A stretch of DNA of 64,000 nucleotides from PZPK01 sp965230795 (GCA_965230795.1 OZ246020.1:4030001-4094000), one strand, 5' to 3'; shown: positions 27,774 to 37,673, counted from the stretch's first letter. Notes: a model not told the origin generated them from the letters alone. A program made the numbers and translations.

Positions 27774-28418
27774 TTAAGCCGTTGTTGAGGAAAACAGATC
27801 AGCCCACTCAGCATCGAGCTTTTCCCGATGCCGGGCCAGCCATTGCAGCGCAATAATCGCAGGCGCGTTGTCAATCTCGTTCTGATCCAGCAGCGTCATG
27901 GCCTCATCAAATCCAATGACATGCACTCGAATATCTTCATCCTCTTCCGCCAGACCATGGATCCCTCCCGCACCATCGCTATCAATACACGCACAATAAA
28001 GATGCACTTTTTCGGTAGAGCCTCCGGGAGATGGAAAATACTCACATATTCGCTCTGCCGCCAACAGTTCTATCCCAGCTTCTTCCTGAGCCTCCCTCTG
28101 CGCAACGTCCTCCGGCGACTCGCCCTCTTCGTTGATCCCGGCAACCAACTCAATCAACCAGGGATTCCGATCAGACAACATGGCACCAACCCGGAATTGC
28201 TCAAGCAAGACGACAGAGCCCCGAATTGGATCATAGGGCAGGACACATGTGGCATCTCCGCGCACGAAAACTTCCCGCCTGACATCCCGACTCCATCCCT
28301 CATCAAACCGTCGATGCCTGAAGTTAAACCGATCCAGCTGGAAAAAGCCTTGGAAACAGACTTCACGCTCAAGCAACTCCATATCCGAACGGTCAAATTG
28401 TCTTTTTAATCGGCTCAT
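27774..28418 (-). CDS. nudF: ADP-ribose pyrophosphatase (Nudix)
   Basis: 214 residues. The Nudix box runs from GINEEGE through REA to EEAGI (about residues 93-115), followed some 15 residues later by a Pro in the PSPGGSTE segment, typical of ADP-ribose pyrophosphatases. It hydrolyses ADP-ribose to AMP and ribose 5-phosphate. It is the first gene of the nudF-yqiB-cpdA-yqiA row and divergent from tolC, a conserved arrangement. Confidence 0.92.
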   Translation of the reverse strand: MSRLKRQFDRSDMELLEREVCFQGFFQLDRFNFRHRRFDEGWSRDVRREVFVRGDATCVLPYDPIRGSVVLLEQFRVGAMLSDRNPWLIELVAGINEEGESPEDVAQREAQEEAGIELLAAERICEYFPSPGGSTEKVHLYCACIDSDGAGGIHGLAEEDEDIRVHVIGFDEAMTLLDQNEIDNAPAIIALQWLARHREKLDAEWADLFSSTTA

Positions 28419-28512
28419 TTACTGCACCCTACCCTGTTTTTGCAAGCCAAACGCTGCACCGGTGGCCTCTGCACTTTCCCGACTGAAGAGGCGGTTACCC
28501 GGGGCATTCCCG

Positions 28513-28523
28513 TTACAATGTAA
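28513..28523. promoter_or_regulatory. short palindrome in the nudF/tolC divergent region
   Basis: TTACA-A-TGTAA lies inside GTTACAATGTAAAC, halfway between the divergent nudF and tolC starts. It could be an operator for a dimeric regulator or a chance palindrome. Confidence 0.2.
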
Positions 28524-28661
28524 ACACAGTGTTTTAAAGGCCGCCAAGTGTAGAGTTCTCCCTCTATATTGTCCATAATGCTCCGATTTCGCCCATTTCA
28601 AGGGATTGCAGGCGTTTTTCTCAGCGCCTCGAATGACCGTTATACAAACAACGAGGTAGAC

Positions 28662-29987
28662 ATGTTCGCGACACGCAAACTAATGGTATCAGGCTTCTTG
28701 CTGGCAAGCTTGAGCGGCGGCGATGTGCTGGCACAGGGTTCCGATTTAATCTCGCTATACCGACATGCGGTGAATTACGACGCCGATATTGCCGCTGCGA
28801 AATCCGCCTTTCTTGCTGAACAGGAAAGCGAAAACCTCGCCCTGGCAAGCTTGCTTCCCTCCCTCAATGCCAGTGCCAGTCGCGGTCACACGAACGGCAA
28901 TAACAGCCCTTCAGCAGATGACAGCTACAACACACTCAATTACTCCGTATCACTGACTCAACCCGTCCTCAATCTGAATGCCTGGCATACGCTGACGTCT
29001 TCCGAAAAAAACACCCTGCGTGCACAGGCGGTGTATTTGTCGGCCCAACAGGATCTGATTCTGGATGTTGCAACTGCTTATTTTGCTGTACTCAGGGAGC
29101 AGGAAAACCTGACTGCAGCCAAAGCTCTCGAAGCCGCTGTCAAAAGGCAGTATGAACAAGCTAAAGAGCAGTTTGACGTTGGACTGATCGCCATCACTGA
29201 CGTGCATGAGGCCAAAGCCTCCTACGACGATTCCAAAACCAATCGCATTCGCTCGGAAGGAAATCTGACACTGGCCATTGAGTCTTTATCGAGACTAACT
29301 GGACAGTACGCAGATGAGCTATACAGCCTGAAGGACGATTTTCCGATCCAAATGGACACCAGTGCCAGCGCTGAATCATGGGTGGCATCAGCCTACGAGA
29401 ATAATCTCTCAATCAAAACAGCCGAATTCGCCATGGAATCTCTCAAGGCAGACCTCGACGCAAGCAAGGCCGGACACTATCCCACTCTAAACCTGAGTGC
29501 CGGCTACGAATATACGGATCTTACAAACTTTGCTCCGGTTGATAACGAAAGCGAAGACAGCAATATCTTTCTGAACCTCAACGTTCCGCTTTACTCAGGT
29601 GGCGCGACCCAGGCTGCTGTACGTCAGACTCGCTATCAACTTGAGCAAGCGCGTTATCAATTGGAAGCGGCCAAACGTCAGGCTCGTATCGCGACACGCA
29701 CCGAGTACATCAACCTCGGAACCAACATCCAGACCGTGGAAGCGCTGCAACAGAATATCGTGTCCAGGGAAAGCGCCCTTGAGGCCACTCGGGAAGGGTA
29801 CAAGGTAGGCACCCGAAATATCGTTGAAGTCCTGGATGCGGAGCGAAGTTACTTCACTGCATTAAGAGATTACGCCAATGCGCGTTTTGATTTTGTGGAA
29901 AGCAATTTACGTATTCGTCTGGCAGCAGGTACACTGAGCGAACAGGATCTTGTGCAACTGAATCAATGGCTGGAACCCGAAAACTAA
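28662..29987 (+). CDS. tolC: TolC-family outer-membrane channel
   Basis: 441 residues from the ATG at 28662 (GAGG box about 6 nt upstream); this start gives a signal peptide (FATRKLMVSGFLLASLSGGDVLA) that longer frames spoil. Two repeats of the outer-membrane efflux domain are seen, each with long coiled-coil helices (AYFAVLREQENLTAAKALEAAV and the EATREGYKVGTRNIVEVLDAE signature). It forms the trimeric exit duct for type I secretion and efflux pumps. A second, T1SS-dedicated TolC-type protein lies at 55-56 kb. Confidence 0.92.
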   Translation: MFATRKLMVSGFLLASLSGGDVLAQGSDLISLYRHAVNYDADIAAAKSAFLAEQESENLALASLLPSLNASASRGHTNGNNSPSADDSYNTLNYSVSLTQPVLNLNAWHTLTSSEKNTLRAQAVYLSAQQDLILDVATAYFAVLREQENLTAAKALEAAVKRQYEQAKEQFDVGLIAITDVHEAKASYDDSKTNRIRSEGNLTLAIESLSRLTGQYADELYSLKDDFPIQMDTSASAESWVASAYENNLSIKTAEFAMESLKADLDASKAGHYPTLNLSAGYEYTDLTNFAPVDNESEDSNIFLNLNVPLYSGGATQAAVRQTRYQLEQARYQLEAAKRQARIATRTEYINLGTNIQTVEALQQNIVSRESALEATREGYKVGTRNIVEVLDAERSYFTALRDYANARFDFVESNLRIRLAAGTLSEQDLVQLNQWLEPEN

Positions 29988-30006
29988 CGCACTGGTTTAG
30001 TTTCAA

Positions 30007-31275
30007 CTAATTGTCCAACAGCGGGGTTAGATGATCGACCACACGGCCGACAGCGCCCCGCCCGGCTTCAACCTCATGCCGCGCCGCATCTCCCCGACGC
30101 TGCGCCTCCGCTTCATTTCGCAACAGGCCTAACAAAGCAGCTTCCAAGGCAGCCAAATCATCCACCTGTTCCAAGGCTTCTACTTCGCGCATCTGCCGGC
30201 AAATCGCCTCAAAATTAAAAATATGCGGACCTATCAGAATAGGCAAACCCAACGCTGCAGGCTCAATGGGATTATGCCCTCCCACCTCGACAAACGAACC
30301 ACCAATAAAGGCCACGTTTGCTGCGGCATAGAAGTTCATGAGTTCGCCCATGGTGTCGACGACAAATACTTCTGCATCTGAGGGAATCTGCTCACAACAA
30401 GTACGACGATACACCAGAAATCCTTCCTGCCTAGACAGCTGTACAGCACTGTCGAAACGCTCGGGGTGTCGGGGCACCAAGACCAGTACAGTGCCAGGAA
30501 GGGCCTGGCGAACGTTGCGATGCACCGCTAGCATCATCGCATCTTCACCCTCATGCGTACTGGCTGCCAACCAAATGCGCTGCTGTGCTCCCAGCGGCTG
30601 TCTAAGCAGAGCCGCTTTTTCACGGATTTTCGGGTCGAGCTCAATGTCATACTTCACACTGCCCGTCACATGAATCTTGCTTTTATCAATCCCCAGGGTC
30701 TCAAAGCGCGACGCATCATTCTTGTATTGGCAGAGCACCAGAGATAGCTCATTCAGCATCCACCCCACAGCGGGCTTCAGTCGCCGGTATCCAGTCGCTG
30801 AACGCTCGGACAAACGAGCATTGGCAAGAACAACCTGACAATTCATTCTTCTGGCCTGATGAATCATGTTTGGCCACAGCTCGGTCTCCATGATCATCAA
30901 AAATTCGGGCTTCACTCGACGCAAAAACGCTTTCACCATGAAGGGCAGATCATAAGGCGCATACACATGAAACACACTACCGCCAAACAGTTTCACAATC
31001 AGTTCTGAGCTGGTAGGCGTCATCGACGTAATCACGATGCTGCGATCAGGAAAGCGCCTTTGTATCTCTCTGACAATGGGCTCTGCAGCAAGCACCTCTC
31101 CCACAGATACCGCATGCACCCAGATACTTTCATTCAATGCGGGAGCTTTGAATAAGCCAAAACGCTCCAGTTTGCGCGCCTTGTATTCGGGTGCCTTGTA
31201 ACCCCGCCATAGTAGACGCAAAAACACAAAAGGCATGCACAGGGCAAACAGAATTGAGTAGACTAATCGAAACAT
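30007..31275 (-). CDS. waaA: 3-deoxy-D-manno-octulosonic acid (Kdo) transferase
   Basis: 422 residues, GT30. An N-terminal membrane anchor (FRLVYSILFALCMPFVFLRLL) is followed by ERFG with the proposed catalytic Glu, then WVHAVSVGEV, ITSMTPTSSE, METELWPN and the C-terminal GGSFVEVGGHNPIEPAALG nucleotide-sugar site. WaaA adds Kdo to lipid IVA at the inner membrane. It converges on tolC and is divergent from the LPS genes at 31.4 kb. Confidence 0.95.
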   Translation of the reverse strand: MFRLVYSILFALCMPFVFLRLLWRGYKAPEYKARKLERFGLFKAPALNESIWVHAVSVGEVLAAEPIVREIQRRFPDRSIVITSMTPTSSELIVKLFGGSVFHVYAPYDLPFMVKAFLRRVKPEFLMIMETELWPNMIHQARRMNCQVVLANARLSERSATGYRRLKPAVGWMLNELSLVLCQYKNDASRFETLGIDKSKIHVTGSVKYDIELDPKIREKAALLRQPLGAQQRIWLAASTHEGEDAMMLAVHRNVRQALPGTVLVLVPRHPERFDSAVQLSRQEGFLVYRRTCCEQIPSDAEVFVVDTMGELMNFYAAANVAFIGGSFVEVGGHNPIEPAALGLPILIGPHIFNFEAICRQMREVEALEQVDDLAALEAALLGLLRNEAEAQRRGDAARHEVEAGRGAVGRVVDHLTPLLDN

Positions 31276-31367
31276 AATTGAATTGGTTGAGAGTTAGCAG
31301 CGATGCAGTATAGAGCAGAGCGATAGGACTCTCACTAGGTAATTGCCCCAGGATAAGCGTTATTTCC

Positions 31368-32297
31368 ATGCCCGCCTCAGTCGCCGACGCCATTCACGTC
31401 TGCTTTATTCACGACGATAAACCCGGACACCTCTCCCAGCTCGAAGGCCTGGCCTATTGTCTGACGCTGCAGCGTCCGGAAGTCGTCATCAAGTGGCATC
31501 ACTGCCGGGACACGCTGTTTTCCTGGCGGATCAAAGCCTCCGCGCAAAGTGATCTCAGGCCACACTTGGTTATTGGTGCCGGACATCAAACCCATCGCCG
31601 AGTACTGCTGCATGCCCTACGTTATCAAGCCTTCAGCGCCATTCTCATGCGACCCAGCCTGCCCTTGCGTCTGTTCGACGCGGTGATCGCACCCGAGCAT
31701 GATGGCCTGGCTCCCAGCCCAAAGGTGCTGCCAACCTTCGGCGTTATCAACAAATCCCGACCCAGCCCCCTCCCGCCGCTAGACCAGACAGAGCCAAACC
31801 TGCTATTGATCGGAGGGCCCTCAAAGCACTACCACTGGGATGACACAGCATTGATTCAACAAATCGGGTCACTTTGCCAGTCGGGGACAAACAAGCCGTG
31901 GCAGCTCCTTAGCTCCCCGAGAACACCGGACACGTTTATTTCAACTTTGGAAAAGGAATGCCCTGATAACCTGTCCATCACACCCTTTGGCACAAGCGAA
32001 ACCAGCACGCTGAGTGATTTGCTCAAGCAAACGAGACAGGTATGGATCACGCCGGATAGCGCCTCAATGGTATACGAGAGTCTGACGACCGGCCGCCCCA
32101 CCGGCCTGCTGGAACTTCAGCTACCGAAAAGGGGAAAAAGTAGCCGTGTCGCCCGGGGCGTTGAACGCTTGATTAGCGACGGCTGGGTATTGCCATTTCA
32201 GCGCTGGCAAAAACTGGCCGAGAAACCAAAGGTCCCGCCCTATTTATGGGAAGCAGAGCGCGCCGCACAATGGTTGCTGGATCGAACAGGCTTATGA
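31368..32297 (+). CDS. ELM1/DUF1022-family protein, putative glycosyltransferase-like
   Basis: 309 residues. HDDKPGHLSQLEGL near the N-terminus, LVIGAGHQTH and the C-terminal TPDSASMVYESLTTGRPTGLLEL match the family named after the plant mitochondrial fission protein ELM1, which has a GT-B-like fold. In bacteria it is found in LPS clusters, suggesting a role in core assembly. Its stop overlaps the next gene's ATG (ATGA), so the two are likely coupled. Confidence 0.8.
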   Translation: MPASVADAIHVCFIHDDKPGHLSQLEGLAYCLTLQRPEVVIKWHHCRDTLFSWRIKASAQSDLRPHLVIGAGHQTHRRVLLHALRYQAFSAILMRPSLPLRLFDAVIAPEHDGLAPSPKVLPTFGVINKSRPSPLPPLDQTEPNLLLIGGPSKHYHWDDTALIQQIGSLCQSGTNKPWQLLSSPRTPDTFISTLEKECPDNLSITPFGTSETSTLSDLLKQTRQVWITPDSASMVYESLTTGRPTGLLELQLPKRGKSSRVARGVERLISDGWVLPFQRWQKLAEKPKVPPYLWEAERAAQWLLDRTGL

Positions 32298-33487
32298 TCC
32301 CTGCCATCGAGACCCGCCCCATGGCTATCCTGCAAGTGCTGCCCGCACTGGTTTCGGGTGGAGTGGAGCGAGGCACACTGGATATTGCCAGAGCGCTGAT
32401 TGCAAACGGGCATCGCGCGCTCGTAGCGTCGGCAGGAGGCCCTCTCGTCAGGGAACTCGAAACCCTGGGCGCAAAGCATTTTACTCTGCCGGTTGATAGC
32501 AAGAAGCCGTGGACCATGTGGCGGAATAGTTATCGCCTGGAAACACTGATCAGGTCAGAGCGGGTCGATCTGGTACATGCTCGCTCACGCGCCCCCGCCT
32601 GGAGCTGTTACCGGCTGAGGCGACGGATGAACATTCCTTTCGTTACAACCTTCCATGGCAGACATGGCACGCAGAACCAACTGAAGCGCTGGTACAACAG
32701 CGTATTGCTGCGTGCAGATAAAACCATCGCTGTCTCAGATTTTATCGCTGAACACATCCATCAACACTATCCAGTAAAGCCTGATCAAATCATCACGATT
32801 CGGCGCGGAATAGACCTCACGGAGTTCGATCCATCGCAGATCTCGATCTCTCGTCTCGACCAGCTCAAACACCGGTGGTCCATCAATCCGTCCGTCCCGC
32901 TGATTCTTCTACCCGGTCGTTTAACGCGACTGAAAGGCCACTCGCTGTTTATCGAAGCCCTGTCACAACTTGATACCTCAAGCTATCAAGCCTTGATCGT
33001 TGGCGAGACCAAGGGCAGAGAAGACTACGTGACTGAACTCACACGAGACGCACGTAACAAAGGTATTCCAGCGGACTGCCTCAAATTTGTCGGCCCTTGC
33101 CAAGATATGGCGGCGGCCTATGCTATCTCTGACATCGTCGTCTCGGCATCAACGCAAGCTGAAGCCTTCGGCCGCACGCTTTGTGAAGCACAGCGAATGC
33201 GTTGCAGCATTATCGCGACCGCCCATGGCGGTGCCAACGAAGTGGTTGCACCTTCGCAACAGCCTAATCTGGTCGAGCCAGGCAATGCCAGGGCCATGGC
33301 AGAGGCCCTGCAACGCTGCCTCAATCTGGAGCCATCCCAAAAACACACCCTGACAGAACAGGCCGGTGAATTCGTTGCCAGGCATTTTTCTCTGCAAACC
33401 ATGGCGGATCAAACCCTTTCCCTGTATCGAAGTCTGACTCAGACACCTCCAGCCAACGTGCTTGGGGAAAAACCGACTTCGCGTTAA
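32294..33487 (+). CDS. GT4-family glycosyltransferase, LPS core
   Basis: 397 residues from the ATG at 32294, chosen for the ATGA overlap with the upstream stop; a later ATG at 32321 also fits. GT-B signals: VLPALVSGGVERGTLDIA, FHGRHG, LLPGRLTRLKGHSLFIEAL and the donor site STQAEAFGRTLCEA. Substrate and linkage cannot be assigned; position next to Kdo kinase suggests inner-core sugar transfer. Confidence 0.85.
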   Translation: MIPAIETRPMAILQVLPALVSGGVERGTLDIARALIANGHRALVASAGGPLVRELETLGAKHFTLPVDSKKPWTMWRNSYRLETLIRSERVDLVHARSRAPAWSCYRLRRRMNIPFVTTFHGRHGTQNQLKRWYNSVLLRADKTIAVSDFIAEHIHQHYPVKPDQIITIRRGIDLTEFDPSQISISRLDQLKHRWSINPSVPLILLPGRLTRLKGHSLFIEALSQLDTSSYQALIVGETKGREDYVTELTRDARNKGIPADCLKFVGPCQDMAAAYAISDIVVSASTQAEAFGRTLCEAQRMRCSIIATAHGGANEVVAPSQQPNLVEPGNARAMAEALQRCLNLEPSQKHTLTEQAGEFVARHFSLQTMADQTLSLYRSLTQTPPANVLGEKPTSR

Positions 33488-33519
33488 GATTGCGCGACCG
33501 GGTTAGAGGAACTCCAACA

Positions 33520-34263
33520 ATGCAGCTGGTCACCCAACATAGCCGAAATCACTACTGGTGTTACGACCCCGACTTACTCCCGGCCATTGATTCCCACTAC
33601 TTTACGCCACGCTATTGGCAGGAGCGCGACCTCGTCACCGGTAAAGAATTTGGTAGGGGGACAACCTGGTTTGTCCGTCACGACTCGAATCAATGGGTAC
33701 TGCGACACTATCTGCGAGGGGGGCTGGTGGGTCGACTCAACCGGGACCGATATTTATTCAGCCACTGGGAAAACTGCAGGTCTGTCAATGAAGTCAGAAT
33801 CCTGCAAACCATGAGAGCCCAATCTCTACCCGTTCCGCGCCCGGTCGCCGCTCAGGTGATTCGTCACCGCATGCACTATCGCGCGGACATCATTATCGAG
33901 CGCATCGATAAGGCGCGAGATCTGTTACAGGTTCTGAAAACGGCAAAAGCCGAGTCATTCTATCTCCAACTCGGCGAGCTGATCGCACGCTTTCATCAGG
34001 CAGGCGTCTTTCATGCGGATCTTAATATCCAGAATATCCTGCAGGACGATCAGGGGGATTTCTGGCTCATCGATTTTGATCGGGCCCGAATCCTGGAGCA
34101 GGATCGACGCTGGCAACACAAGACACTGAAACGTTTGCTGCGGAGTTTTAGGAAGGAAAAGGAAAGAGCAGGTATTGCCTGGAAAGAATCTGACTGGTTA
34201 GCGTTAATAGAGGGATATGAAGCTTTCAACACCAGTGCTCTGCCACCCAGGGACAAGGACTGA
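33520..34263 (+). CDS. kdkA: 3-deoxy-D-manno-octulosonic acid kinase
   Basis: 247 residues from the ATG at 33520 (GAGGA 9 nt upstream). Kinase-like fold with RHYLRGG, the catalytic HADLNIQNIL loop and LIDFDRARI metal-binding motif, as in the KdkA/WaaP family. KdkA phosphorylates Kdo-4 of the inner core in bacteria with a single Kdo, such as Haemophilus. WaaP heptose kinase is a related alternative. Its 3' end overlaps the opposite-strand gene by 38 bp. Confidence 0.85.
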   Translation: MQLVTQHSRNHYWCYDPDLLPAIDSHYFTPRYWQERDLVTGKEFGRGTTWFVRHDSNQWVLRHYLRGGLVGRLNRDRYLFSHWENCRSVNEVRILQTMRAQSLPVPRPVAAQVIRHRMHYRADIIIERIDKARDLLQVLKTAKAESFYLQLGELIARFHQAGVFHADLNIQNILQDDQGDFWLIDFDRARILEQDRRWQHKTLKRLLRSFRKEKERAGIAWKESDWLALIEGYEAFNTSALPPRDKD

Positions 34264-35002
34264 GGCGTTTGTACCAGCGCTTGTACCAGGGAAACGCTTT
34301 GCCCCATTCACCGCGCATGGCATCGGGTGGATTGGGTCGGCCGTGGAACACCATGACCCTGGCACCCGCGGGAATACCACCGATACGGGAGCGCCAGAAT
34401 CGTTTGAACCCACTGGGCAAACAATGTTTCTTGAAGCTCTTGCACCACGCTTTCGGAAAAAAGATATCGTCTGTGCCAGCGAGTTCGGCAGCGATGTAGG
34501 CCTGCTCCGTGCGATAGCGCTGCAATACGTTTTCAGGAGCCTTCAGATACTGTTTCAACAGTCGTTCAGGATAGCCCGAATCAAAACACATGACCGATGC
34601 CTGGCCTGCGTTTCTGCCAGGCTGGTACCAGTTTTCGATCATCGCAAAGGGTGCTGGATGTTGAAAAAAACAGTCAATGGAATCGACAATCACCACATCC
34701 AGATCCAGAAACAGCACGCGTCCCTGAATATCCGCTAAACCTTTCTCGAACAGGGCCAGTTTGCGCCACGCAGAACAGTACCGCGCGTATTGCCATTCCG
34801 GTTCGGGAAACACAGGCAATGGCTGGATTTCCACTTCATCAATGATGCCCTGCGGCTTTTCGGTAAAACAGATAAAGCGTAAGGGCAGCGACAGGTGACG
34901 TCTCACCATGCGATACAGGATATTGACGTAGTCAGGGCCGTACAGATCACCCCACTTCAGGCACACCACGGTCGCAGTTTGTGCGGTGTCAGCTGAGCCC
35001 AC
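34226..35002 (-). CDS. Glycosyltransferase, GT-A type with DxD motif
   Basis: 258 residues from a GTG at 35002, one base after the acyltransferase stop and 8 nt downstream of AAAGGT; this start avoids a long overlap. Segments WGDLYGPDYVNILYRMV, FICFTEKP and VLFLDLDVVIVDSI (DxD) suggest a GT-A enzyme near GT8/GT32. The C-terminus holds VFHGRPNPPDA. It probably adds an LPS core sugar. Its 3' end overlaps kdkA by 38 bp. Confidence 0.72.
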   Translation of the reverse strand: MGSADTAQTATVVCLKWGDLYGPDYVNILYRMVRRHLSLPLRFICFTEKPQGIIDEVEIQPLPVFPEPEWQYARYCSAWRKLALFEKGLADIQGRVLFLDLDVVIVDSIDCFFQHPAPFAMIENWYQPGRNAGQASVMCFDSGYPERLLKQYLKAPENVLQRYRTEQAYIAAELAGTDDIFFPKAWCKSFKKHCLPSGFKRFWRSRIGGIPAGARVMVFHGRPNPPDAMRGEWGKAFPWYKRWYKRLSPCPWVAEHWC

Positions 35003-35003
35003 G

Positions 35004-35891
35004 CTAGTAAACCTTTTTGTCGTTAATTCGCGTCCCTTTGAAACGCTTGTACTCCCACTGGTACTGCTCCGGGTAGTCGGCAATACATGCCTCGATACTG
35101 CGGTTTAAAGCTGTCACCGAGGTTTCAATATCTTCGCTGTAGATTTCAGGATCCGCCTGACGAAATACCATATCGAAGCCTTCGCCATCCGGTCGGCGCA
35201 AGGCCACCAGACTCACCACTTCACAACCGGTTTTATGGATCAGACGGGTCACCAGCTTCATGGTCTTGGCCGGAATACCCATAAACGGCACGGATATACC
35301 GCCACTGCCACCTGCCACCTGATCCGGCAGAATTCCAACCATGCCCTGCGCATTCAGGATCGAAAACAAACGAATCACGCCGCGCTTGTTTGTCGGCACC
35401 AGCTCGGAACCATGTCGCCCCCGCACAGCAGACATGTAGGTTTCCAATTCCTTGATTTTGGGCGGTCGATACAGCGCAGCCATGGGTCGCAAAGTTGATA
35501 GATACAGCCCTACAAGTTCCCAGTTGCCATGATGCGGCGCCAGAACAATAACACCTTTGTCGCGCTCAAACGCATCATCAAGATGCTCTTTACCACAAAC
35601 AGACTGAATCAAACCCAATGTACGCTCGCTCGGCCATTCCCACATAATGCCGAATTCAGCAAACAGTCTTCCGGTTTCAATCAAACTGCTTTTGACCAGC
35701 GCCTGCTGCTCTTCAACGCTTTTATCCGGGAAGCAAAGTTCAATGTTGGTTTTGGTCACCTGGGTCAGGTTTGAATCACCCCACCACAACATTTTACCGA
35801 TCAGAGTACCAAGACGACGGGCACTCTTCAGACTCAGTCGGGACAAGATCTTGAGGACGGAAATAACAAGGAATGCTTTGATTCGGTTCAT
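35004..35891 (-). CDS. Lipid A acyltransferase, LpxL/LpxM (HtrB) family
   Basis: 295 residues from the ATG at 35891 (MNRIKAFLVI); the longer frame adds an unlikely Cys-rich head. The HxxxxE catalytic motif is HHGNWE and downstream ALYRPPK and GILPDQVAGG match the lysophospholipid acyltransferase fold. An N-terminal hydrophobic stretch anchors it to the inner membrane. It adds a secondary acyl chain to lipid A; lauroyl or myristoyl use cannot be told. It is co-transcribed with the downstream glycosyltransferase. Confidence 0.88.
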   Translation of the reverse strand: MNRIKAFLVISVLKILSRLSLKSARRLGTLIGKMLWWGDSNLTQVTKTNIELCFPDKSVEEQQALVKSSLIETGRLFAEFGIMWEWPSERTLGLIQSVCGKEHLDDAFERDKGVIVLAPHHGNWELVGLYLSTLRPMAALYRPPKIKELETYMSAVRGRHGSELVPTNKRGVIRLFSILNAQGMVGILPDQVAGGSGGISVPFMGIPAKTMKLVTRLIHKTGCEVVSLVALRRPDGEGFDMVFRQADPEIYSEDIETSVTALNRSIEACIADYPEQYQWEYKRFKGTRINDKKVY

Positions 35892-36043
35892 AGGGCTTAT
35901 CGGCAATAAAAACTGGCAGCAAGTGTAGTGTATTGTCCACACAAAATCAGCCGGCTTGTCGACTGTAGACGAGCCACACAAGCATGCTACCATGCGCGTT
36001 TTTCAAACCTTGGATTAGGGAAAACAGAGGAAACAGGCATCAA

Positions 36044-37099
36044 GTGGGCCAGCAAATTTCGGTATTGATGGTATGCGCTTCAAGCGGCGACCAGGCAGGA
36101 GGCATGGAAAAACAACTGGCCTGGCAGGTGGAAGCCCTTTCCCGCTTTGATGATTTGCGCATTCATGTGGCAGCGACGCCTGAATTGGCACCACTATTCG
36201 ACGCAAACCAATTCACAGCCCTTCCCATGGAACGCAGTCGCAACAACCCGGCTTTGTTGACGGCCATGCATCGCTGCATTCGGGAAACCAATCCTGACAT
36301 TATCCACACCCATGGACACAAGGCCGCCACGCTGATCAAGCGACTTAAAGGCTTGCTGGGGAAACGCAAACTGGTGGCCAGCGTGCACGGTACCAAGAAA
36401 CGCAACCGCTTCCTTGAAAAGTTCGATCAGGTGCTCGCTGTCAGCCAAGGCGTGAGCGATGCCCTCCTACCCATTTCCTCCTCGGTCTTGCACAACGCTG
36501 TTCCCGAGTTCCATGGAATACCACTGACCAAGGCAGAGCTATGTCAGCAATTTGAGCTTAATGATAAGCAACCATTACTGCTGGCTATTGGCAGACTGGC
36601 GCCGGTCAAACGCTATGATGTGCTGATGCAGGCAGTGCAGAACACCGCGTTCAACTTGTTGGTTATCGGCGAGGGTCCAGAGAGGGAACGGCTCGAGCCA
36701 CTGCAAACGGAGCACATCAAGCTTGCGGGACACCGAGACGATGTCCGCGCTTTGATTCCAGCGGCCGATTTTGTCGTGATCAGTTCAGAACGGGAAGGCC
36801 TGAGCCTGACCATGATCGAAACCTTAATGGCCCATGGATCAATTCTGTCGACACCCGTATCGGGCGCGAGAGAAATGTTACCCCCCTGCTGTCTCTTACA
36901 TTCCAATGATGCAAAATCGCTCGCACAGGAACTCGGCGAGAAGTGGTCACAGCGAAGCTTGATACACAATGCCCTGACTCCAGTCCATGCCCGCTCTCAT
37001 GAGCAGTTCAGCCTGGAAACACTTGCCGGCAGGCTCAGGGCTCACTACCATGCTCTGCTTCCGCAATCAGATACCATTGAAAACCGAGCTAGCGAATAG
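36044..37099 (+). CDS. GT4-family glycosyltransferase, LPS core
   Basis: 351 residues from a GTG at 36044 with CAGG 6 nt upstream (an ATG at 35984 gives a poor N-terminus). GT-B features: CASSGDQAGGMEKQLAWQ, IIHTHGHKAATL, VHGTKKRN, LLAIGRLAPVKRYDVL and VISSEREGLSLTMIE. It is first in a five-gene plus-strand unit reaching 39775 with gmhB, gmhA and the FkbH-like gene. An N-acetyl sugar or hexose transferase to the core is likely, but the donor is unknown. Confidence 0.83.
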   Translation: MGQQISVLMVCASSGDQAGGMEKQLAWQVEALSRFDDLRIHVAATPELAPLFDANQFTALPMERSRNNPALLTAMHRCIRETNPDIIHTHGHKAATLIKRLKGLLGKRKLVASVHGTKKRNRFLEKFDQVLAVSQGVSDALLPISSSVLHNAVPEFHGIPLTKAELCQQFELNDKQPLLLAIGRLAPVKRYDVLMQAVQNTAFNLLVIGEGPERERLEPLQTEHIKLAGHRDDVRALIPAADFVVISSEREGLSLTMIETLMAHGSILSTPVSGAREMLPPCCLLHSNDAKSLAQELGEKWSQRSLIHNALTPVHARSHEQFSLETLAGRLRAHYHALLPQSDTIENRASE

Positions 37100-37102
37100 A
37101 TC

Positions 37103-37660
37103 ATGCAATCTGCAAAAGCCCTCTTCCTTGATCGCGATGGCGTGATCAACGTTAATCACGGTTATGTTTATCGAGAGGAAGATTGCGATTTCGTGCCCGG
37201 AATATTTGATCTATGCCTCGCTGCCCGAAAACGCGGATACACCATTGTCATCGTGACCAATCAATCCGGTATCGCTCGCAATTATTATTCACGTGCGACC
37301 TACTACCGCTTCAGCCGCTGGATAGAACACCAGTTCTGGCTGCGGGGAATCCGCATTCGTCATACCTATCACTGCCCGCATCATCCCGGACAAAGCGGAC
37401 CCTATGGTATTCCCTGTACCTGTCGCAAACCCAGGCCGGGTATGCTGGAGATAGCTCGCCAGACATTTCACATCGCCATGCATCAATCTGTAATGGTGGG
37501 AGATAGACTCTCGGACATGAAGTGTGCACTGCAAAGCGGAATCTCGAAGCCCGTTCTTTTGGCACCCCGACGCAGCTCCTATACGCCAAAACTGGAAGCT
37601 CCGGGCAAAAAACCTTACTATCGTGCCACAGATCTCAGCGCCATTATTCCTTTGCTGTAA
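37103..37660 (+). CDS. gmhB: D-glycero-D-manno-heptose 1,7-bisphosphate 7-phosphatase
   Basis: 185 residues, HAD-IIIA. Nucleophile motif FLDRDGVIN near residue 8, VTNQSGIAR (motif II) and MVGDRLSDM (motif IV). The GmhB zinc site is visible as Cys-Pro-His-His ... Cys-Thr-Cys-Arg-Lys. The enzyme makes heptose 1-phosphate for ADP-heptose synthesis, so it partners with gmhA downstream (13 bp gap). Confidence 0.94.
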   Translation: MQSAKALFLDRDGVINVNHGYVYREEDCDFVPGIFDLCLAARKRGYTIVIVTNQSGIARNYYSRATYYRFSRWIEHQFWLRGIRIRHTYHCPHHPGQSGPYGIPCTCRKPRPGMLEIARQTFHIAMHQSVMVGDRLSDMKCALQSGISKPVLLAPRRSSYTPKLEAPGKKPYYRATDLSAIIPLL

Positions 37661-37673
37661 ACCGGATTACATC

